A stretch of DNA of 64,000 bases from Yponomeuta sedellus (lineage: Eukaryota; Arthropoda; Insecta; Lepidoptera; Yponomeutidae). Position numbers and translations under genes: made by a program. The stretch is from NCBI GenBank assembly GCA_934045075.1, contig OW203723.1, positions 23,277,615 to 23,341,614 of the forward strand, in the 5' to 3' direction. The number at the start of each line of letters is the position of its first letter. The stretch's first letter is position 1. Below the pieces are notes generated by a model. That model worked only from the letters and a program-made list of their open reading frames with translations, did no database searches and had not been told where the DNA came from. Below, in pieces: positions 12,801 through 21,800 of this stretch.

Positions 12801-15800
12801 AGAAAAGATGGTCAGAGTGGAGTTTTTTTTCCCGCTGCCTTTTTCTCCACTACATTACGGCCCGAAGGCGGCGGCTTTCACTTTCATGTTACATTGTACT
12901 TTGACATTCAGCAAACAGAATGTAAATTCTTTCAATTTATTTCAACGTTGAAATAAATTGAATTGAATTGAATTGAATAGGTATCTTATAAGATATTAAT
13001 TGACATTATACTGTAAAATATATAATTATGTTTTTTTACCCTTTTTTTACATGATTGAGAGATTGTAAAGACACTTCTTTATTGATAATACACCGAAGCA
13101 CATGACATGAAATAGTCATATTATCAAATCTGTTCCTTTAACAGTTCCATACTAGGTATCCACGCCAACTGTAGGTATTCATAGTTACTCACCTAATTCG
13201 GATCACTACTCATCACTCCCATCAAGGTCTTAACCAACCCTGTTAGAACCCTGATGAGGTAGAGATGAATACATATTTCTTAATGATTCGCGATACATAC
13301 TCATACATAGTTAAAAATTAACGGGTCTAATCGCGATTATTTATTACGGAAAACTTAATTACCTTATTTACCGACGTTTCGGCAACGTTACAGTTGCCAT
13401 GGTCTCGGGTAGTCCCGATTAATATATAACTATGAATACAACATATTTGAATCTAAGAAGTTTAAGCTGAAGACAGGGCGCTATGGCGCTCATTAGGGGA
13501 GGACTATGTCAAGCAGTGGACTAATATAGCCTGAAGAACAACTAGAAGAAGAAGAATTATTTCTATCCAGCTACAATCGCGAATTTGTTCCTATAACTCA
13601 TCACGCACTCATCACCAAGGGAACTGAAATTACATCACCGATGAATTTTTTCTCTTGCGTTCAAGCAATAAACGACGTTAAACCCTTCCTCGGCAGGGCT
13701 GGCGCAAGCCAAAGTCGCGTACAGTGATGCCGGCCGGCAGTGTGTCGGGGCAGACTCGCTCGCCGCCCCATGACCCCGAAGCACGGGAAGAGGATGCACA
13801 TCTCAATAACAAGGTTTATTTATTGTTTTGTTATATAAAAAAATGTATTATACTTTATGTAGAATGTTCGTAGTATGAAACATATAGGTAATTAAGCTTC
13901 TGTGGCGATGCAACGGTTGCAGCGTCAGCTGGTTAGCTAAATAATATTTATCTCATTAAAATCCTTATTTTATGGTATAGGTAACTTTAGTTAATGATTT
14001 AATCATTGATGAGGTGAGGACAACACAGATGAGGTCAATTTACACTATTATCATCATAATCAACCCATGATGTCCCCACCGCGGGGCACGGGTATCTTCC
14101 CTGAGGATGTATAAGCCATACATCACTACGGGGGCCAAGTCCGGATTGGTGGAGGCTTGCAAGACTAGTGGCTGGTCTTACGGTCAGAAGTTTTCAAACC
14201 GCCCTAAGGCCTCTGACTTGGCTTAACGACTGCCGTCTGTCGACGGCAGCCGGCACTAACTGCTTAACGTGCCTTACGAACCACGGAACCGCTCGGAAAA
14301 ATTCCACTAGCGTCAGTCATAGACGGCTACCCATCCATGCCCTGAACGAACTCTATGTTGCTTAACCTTCGTGATCGTTTAAAATCACTTAAGCAGCCGG
14401 GGCTGAGCGATTCAAAATTTACACTATTTTTACACTGTTTTTTTATATTACAGGACGTAGACGGCAAAAAGAAGAGTAAAAATAAAGAAGGTGAGTCCGT
14501 ACTCCATAAATGTAAACTACCTACACGTTTTTTTTTACAAGTTTTAACAGTATCCTATAATATTCCGCTTTTTTTCACTGCTGCATGATTGCATGATGTT
14601 TGGGAATGGTGAGTTCCACGAGCGATTGACCTTTGATCCGTTTTCGAATTGATTGTCCTTAAAATATAATTACTTAGGATTGGTAATCGCCTGACGCATG
14701 TTTTCAAAAATGTTAACGAAAGACTTTGGACCAGTGTTTACCTTGCAAACTATCATTATTAAGTATACCTAGTTTTTTACCCTATATTTCGAAGGAGTTT
14801 TTGGTTAGACTTGGAATGGTTTCTTCATTGACTTTGAATTTGAGATTTGGAACCTAACTAGAAAAAATAATTCCAGGTCGAATAAAACTACTCCAGCCTT
14901 TTCTGATAATTTTTCCCTGTGTACAATTAGGGTATTACAATTATTATAATTCCTCGATTCTTAGGACGTACCTACCAGCTCAAATTATACTTTACAGTCA
15001 TACCCATAGAGACCAAAGTCCCCTAACCCCGCATCTCTAAACCCTCAGCGCACACGCGATCAGTCCTGATCGAAGGCGTACTGTTCCGCGCGCGGTACCT
15101 CGGCAGCACGCAACTGGCATGCGAGGGGCAGCCAACGAAGGCGACTCGCATGCTGCAGGCGGAAGAAGCGGTGTCAAGGATCAAGGTACGCTGGTCGATC
15201 GCTGCGGTAGGGACGTGGAAGTTGCACTAGCTGGCGCTAGCAATCAATAAAACCGATCGTTGTGATATTTTCAGGATGAACATACTGTAATATTATAAGA
15301 AGTGCATTGTAGGAAGTGTCTAATACAAAATTGGCATATTAATGTTGAGGTACCAAGCCAGCTGTTCGGCTAAGTTGTTTTGTTTGCAAAATCACACGAC
15401 AAAGTTTTGGTGGCGCCACCTGGTGAAACTTGATAAAACTATTCGGGAGAGATGAAATAAACAATCTTAGTTGACGCCAGATAAACTTAAGAAATACTTT
15501 AAAATAGAGCAAAGCTTAATAGTTATTCTACGCAAAAGTTTCCTTAACATTGTTTCATAATTCAAAATATTTTAGCAAAAACAATTTAGCTTCAAAAAAT
15601 CCCTGTACAATGAGTATCTTAATCTTTTATGAAGTTGTTTTTGGCGTCAATTAAGTGGCGGGCGTAGACTCCACTTGTTTGCGTTTGCGCAAGATAACTC
15701 TTTACTAAAAAGGGGTTTTCTGTGGGGGAAGCGGAGAAATACGCCTGCTCTGTTAGGGTGCGTTTCCACTGGCGGAGACGAGTAAAGGGTACAGGTCTTT

Positions 15801-18800
15801 TTAAACAATTAACCCTCTTAGCAGAGTCGAGCGAGGTATCAAATATACGAAACACGGCTCCTCTCCGCTCAACTCCGCTTTAGTGAAAACGCACCCTAAG
15901 GCGGGCTGGGCTACCATTATTAACACTACCATAATCTAACTATCTATTATCCATTTCAATTTGAAAAATGAATTTTTAGATGACAAAGTTTAAAACGTGC
16001 ATTCTCATTATGTCAGTCTTTGTGGAAAATACCACATTGGCCTGTGTGAATCGGAGGAGTCTGAAAAACGTCGCCGTTTTTGTAATACTGTAGATGTTTT
16101 ATGATAACTGAGCATGAAATTACTGTCTCTATTCGTATTCTTCTCTCTCTGTACTTACACTCTGCTTTAGAACATATCTTGGGTTTACTTCTCAAGAAAC
16201 GTTTTAAAGAAATGGCCGCTCAGCGCAGATTCTGCAATGTATCAATTTAGTATCTATTTCGCTCTTTATTGGATGTAAATATTATAACTAGGCCACTCCT
16301 TCGTGGTTGCACGCATCATTGAATAAAAAAAGCATTGTCTAATACACGTATCTCTAAACGTCAAGCATTTTTTCTTCTTTTTCCAAGTGATTTCATGCTC
16401 ATTATTTAAATAGTGTTCTGAGAATGCCATCCTAAAACCCAACATTAAACATGAGGTTTATCGAACCGTTAATCGCCTGTATTTTTTTAAATTACTTACG
16501 GAGTGAACCAACCTGTCCGCCAAACCGTTCTCGCTCTTATTGACTTGGCACTAGAGTATTTTTTTCAGTGTGCTCCTCACCCTCGACCTGACCCAGGACG
16601 CCAGTCGGTCCCGCCGGCTAACCTCCTCTGGATATTGTTTGTTGCTTTGTTTTCTGTCGCCTCCGCCTAATGCTTCGCTCCGCTTCTTTTGCACCGTTTT
16701 CACCTTTACCTACATTCCTCTTTTGTCTATGGAACGTCATTGTGTGAATCAGTGTTGCCAGCGCAAGGTAAGACTCTTCATTAAAAAAAAAAGAAAGCAT
16801 GGCCATGAATTTGTTTCATAAGCACAGTTTTTCACTAAGATACCGCACCTCTTAGATCAAACCAAACTGAGGAATGTAAGTTACCGAGGATGATCCTAAA
16901 AAACTGATTGATCTGTATAGCTCCATCTCTTTCTTTTGATGGTGCACATCCAGGCATTTTTTGAAAGAACTTATACCATTTTTTTCTCTTTTTGGTTGGA
17001 TCTTAGCTACACGAAGCATGTAGTGCCCCGATTCACACCGGCCGATGAAGGCCCAAGGTACGCGGTTACTCTAGCTTTACGCACAAGTGATAAGAACCCT
17101 ATCTCTAATGTCTTAAGGTTGTTTCTGTCAGGTCCGCTTTCATTACTGATGTTGAAGGGAACTCGCCTGCTTCTCACATATCATACGCGTGTGTTTGTGG
17201 TTGCGTTTGCGTTGTTTTGCTTGCTTGCGCGCTGAATGCGGCCTGTCATTACTACGAAACTTGAAGCAAGCCAAACAATTTTGATGGGGCTTGAACTATG
17301 TTTCTGTCTCTGCGAAGTGACATGAAAGAAAAAGGAATAGACATGCACAATTTTTAATTAAATTCAAGGGCCTCCGAGTTAGTATATCAGATGACTCGAA
17401 CCATGGAGAGAGACCATGTGATGAATTCTCAACCAAAAGATCCTCAAACTTAACATGAGCTGTAAGTCAAACGTGATAATTATCCAGTTTTATTGGGATA
17501 GCTGTTGAACCGACACTGATTTCAATTATTAGGGTAAAATAATTGATCATTCAGATCAAAGGTACAATTTATTTTTTTATTTAATGACTGGGAAATCTAC
17601 AGCGAAATCAGTAACAAAAAAACTCAACATTTACGATAAATAACATGGCCAATTACAGATTTCCACGGAATTACTTATAAATTTTTCCTAACAAAATTGG
17701 TCCTACAGTACTTAAAGCCTCAACAATAAAACAAAAACTCTACTTAAAAACTCCATCTGGCATCCCAGAACGAGCCAAGTCACAAACCTATCGAGTGCGT
17801 CCAGAACTCGTCTTCGAGTGTACACGTATTATATGTGAGAAGCGTCCGTTCGGAGGAGGTTAGCCGTATGTCACCCGCAGTGGGGCGAGCCGGGCGGGCC
17901 CTATTCCGGCGTGTACGCCGCGCCCGCCGCCGTCTTCCGTCTGACGTTCCTGGGCTCGGTCGAAGTGGACGAGGATGGGCGGCGCAGGAAAAAGAGGCTC
18001 AAAAAGAATATGGTCGAGGAGGCGGTGACTAAGATTAAGGTGGTTTGGCTGGCACGTTGTGTTGTGTGTTAGCTCTTTTGGTTGTTAATATAATGCGACT
18101 TTTCTGAACAACTTTTGTGATGAAGACGTTGATGGAATCTTCGGATCTCGTCACGTTAAAAGTTACGTTCAGACGCGGATGTGCGACGCCGTTATTGATG
18201 TTTCGTGCTTGGGAGTATTGCCAATATGCTCGATGTAACAGACAAAAGCGCGCGCCGCGATACCTGAGCTGTGTCTGCGTATTGTTAGTAAAAGTAACGC
18301 TGGCGATCTTTGCTGTCATATTAGTTTCCGACATATTGGCAAAATATACATTTCTAGATACAAAACATTTGATTCCCAGATTTTTCGCTTCTATAAATGT
18401 ACCTTCATGAAGTGCCCGCGTAATCCTTTAGAAGCGATATGATTACGCGGACGCTCGCCGCGTCGACTCTGATCAGATCTGTCTGAATGCGACCTAAGAA
18501 TTAATTTAAGGGATCATTCTCACATAATCATTCATTCAAACAAGTTCCGTTTGAGTTGCTGATGAAAGTAGTGAACAGGATCAATGTAGCGTATATGAAT
18601 GGAGCGGATTGATGAACTTGAAGATTTATTGTTGAACAAGGAAAGATCCAAACAATATCTGTGACTGTAGCATACTGCTGGCTTGTCATTTCGCTACACT
18701 CATATTATTAGATTTTTATTATATTTTATACGTACAAACAATTCATAATAATTATACTTGACTATTTCACTGTCTCTTTTCTGTAACCCAAACTAACATT

Positions 18801-21800
18801 TCTATAACTTTTCATGTTTTCGCTCTTGGGGACTGATTAGGCACTGGTAAGTTCAAAATTCAACCAGTCATCAATTCCATTTTAGGCCTACATTTCTGCT
18901 TACTAAGGTAGTTTCTTCTTTGCAGGCGCCCGAAGGCGAAAATCAGCCAAGTACGGAAGTGGATCTCTTTATTTCAACGGAGAAAATCATGGTCCTAAAC
19001 ACAGAACTGAAAGAAATCATGATGGACCACGCGCTGCGGACTATTTCTTACATCGCCGATATTGGGGACCTAGTTGTTCTTATGGCTCGAAGAAGATTTG
19101 TGCCTCACGAAAACGATTCGGATCAGCCGAAATTGAACCGTACTCCCAAGATGATATGCCACGTTTTCGAGAGTGAAGAGGTCAGTGACTTTTGCTCATA
19201 GTACGATAAGAGTAAATGTTGTGAAATATCTTAACGCCCTTGCTTATAAAAACACAATTCCTTTAAACACCCAAAAAACGCTCACTATAAAAGTTTGTGG
19301 TGGATATTTTACAAGGAAAAGACCACAGATTAAATTATACGCCTTATTTTAGTGGCATTGTGTAAAGCAGTCTTTTAGTGGAATAGTGAAATCGTTACAA
19401 CTCACCTCTCTAAATTTTTGTTATAAGCACGAAATTGTCACTGTATTTTTATTCCTTTCAGGCGCAATTTATAGCACAATCCATAGGTCAAGCGTTCCAA
19501 GTTGCCTACATGGAATTCCTAAAGGCGAACGGCATAGAAGATCACAGTTTTGTCAAAGAGATGGACTACCAAGAAGTTCTAAACAGCCAGGAAATATTTG
19601 GCGATGAACTGCAAATGTTCGCCAAAAAGGAACTTCAAAAGGAGGTCGTGGTTCCGAAGACGAAAGGAGAGATTCTCGGCGTGGTGGTTGTGGAGTCCGG
19701 GTGGGGCTCCATGCTACCAACTGTGGTGATAGCGAATTTAGCGCCAGCTGGCGCAGCGGCGAGGTGTGGGCAGCTAAATATAGGTAATCAATCACAATCA
19801 ATCAATCAACAGTATTTTAATAAACTCATTCATTATTATTTTTTTACTTTTACTTTATTTTTGTTCTGCAGTGGGAGTCAAAGCTCATATTTTTTAAGAG
19901 CTTCTTAAAGTTCATTAGTGTAATTGACTCTTTTGTGTGTAACCTATTACTAAAATATTTACCTATTTGGTTACCTAGGACTGGCCGCTTTGGCTCGAAA
20001 AAATATTTGCAGCAGCTATTAGACCGCATTTAAAAAGAATATTATTTTTCTTTAAAAATGTCTAATGGCATTTTTGGAAGTTTTTTGCCAACTTTTGGCC
20101 AGAATACCCACCATAAAATAGGTCCTGCTCAGACTTCAGTCAGACTTATGAAAACTTTCTAGCATTAAAAAAATATTTTTAATCTTCAAAAAGGTCAAGT
20201 GACATAACAGAGGTTTTTGAAGATGTTGCCAGCCTGTGAGGATGCCCTGCAGAAAAGAGGTCTTCGTATTTATTTAAAAACGTTTTACATACTTTTATAA
20301 AACTAATTTTTTTCTTTGCCTGCTGACCTCCATAGGGTGGGAATCATGGCGGTCAGAGTTTGCCTCAAAAATTTAAGCCTTATCTACATATTTTCCTAAA
20401 GCTCAAATTCAGTTTAAAATGGGTTAGACCAATTCTGTAGACTCTGGCTGCCCCAAAGAAACTCAAAAAGAAAAAAAAATTAAAAACCAGAATTGAATTT
20501 ATTGAATTAAACTCTTTACATATTTTAAACAATGTATTTACTTTTTGTTCCGCAGGTGATCAAATAATAGCCATAAATGGGGTGTCACTAGTCGGCCTAC
20601 CGCTCTCTACGTGTCAGACGTACATAAAGAATTCTAAGAATCAGACTGTAGTGAAGCTGACGGTGGTCCCGTGCGCGCCCGTCGTTGAAGTGAAGATCAA
20701 ACGGCCTGACACGAAATACCAGCTAGGATTCAGCGTGCAAAATGGCGTGGTACGTTTTTCAGGAGCTATTTGCAAATCAAATCAAAAAGGTTTCATTCAA
20801 AGTAGCACTAAAACTGCGCCTTAAGTTAAATTAGGTGTCCATTTGGAAATCTACGTATATCATTTTGGAGAAAAAATGAACAAAATACTCCACGCTTAAA
20901 GTCTTTTCAAAGTCTTCAATTATCAGAGTTTACATATTTATTATAAAACATAGAACTGATGCATTGTACTGGCTTTATTTCCAAACATCATTGGCATATA
21001 AATAATCCTTTAAGTTATAGTAGCCGTTTTGGCACAAAGTGTATAGTAATGCCTTCTATACTGTGGTTAATAAGCAATTCAGTCCCTTTCTTTACTTAAC
21101 CGTACTTTAATTAATCGGATATTTAGTGTAATCCGAAAAGATAAATGTATAATTATTTAGAACTGTTTAAAATATTTAGGTTAATTTAACCCAGAGACAT
21201 CAATCGAGCTAGACAACCAAGCACCACGATTTTAGTATACCAGAGAAACTATCTATCTATAGTATACTATCACAGAGGAAAAAAAACACATTAACGGAAA
21301 GTGTAAGGAAATATCTCCTCTTCAGATGCTCCTTGTAGCAACTAAAAAAAGGGGTATAACGGCCCTGGAATGTAGTCCTTTTGAACCTCCTTGTATCAAC
21401 TCTGACACACTAGACTATTGTATTCTTTTTAATGCACTAACCCGTAATAAGGACAATTTTAAAAAACTACTTATAGGCTAAAATTCCACCCATGCCGGTA
21501 CTCGATCCCGTGACCTCTGGCCAACTGTGCTAGCGCTCTCCCAACTGAGCTAATGGGCGACTCACCGGCATCAGTGAAATTTCGAACCTCTTTACAATAC
21601 TCTCTGTATTACGCATTAGCTTAGTTAGGAGAGCGTTGGCACGGTTAGCCAGAGGTCGCGGGTTCGAGTCCCAACAGGGTGGAATTTTTAGCATCTAAAT
21701 AGGTTTTTAGAACAGTAGACTATTCTAACATTGTCCTGTTCTTTGTGTGTTTCTGTGAGCTTCTTCTTTTTTTTTTATTCGTAACAGCTGTATGTTTTTT

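Noticed and set aside
16570..16768. Possible X11/Mint cassette exon ending AGCGCAAG/GTAAGA
   Set aside because: A good donor is present, but the upstream reading gives no family sequence in any frame and the insect junction already reads RIK-APEG without it.
17835..18032. Arg-rich ORF ([20 protein letters not shown])
   Set aside because: It overlaps the PTB-like exon in a different frame; the PTB frame has a recognisable domain, this one does not.
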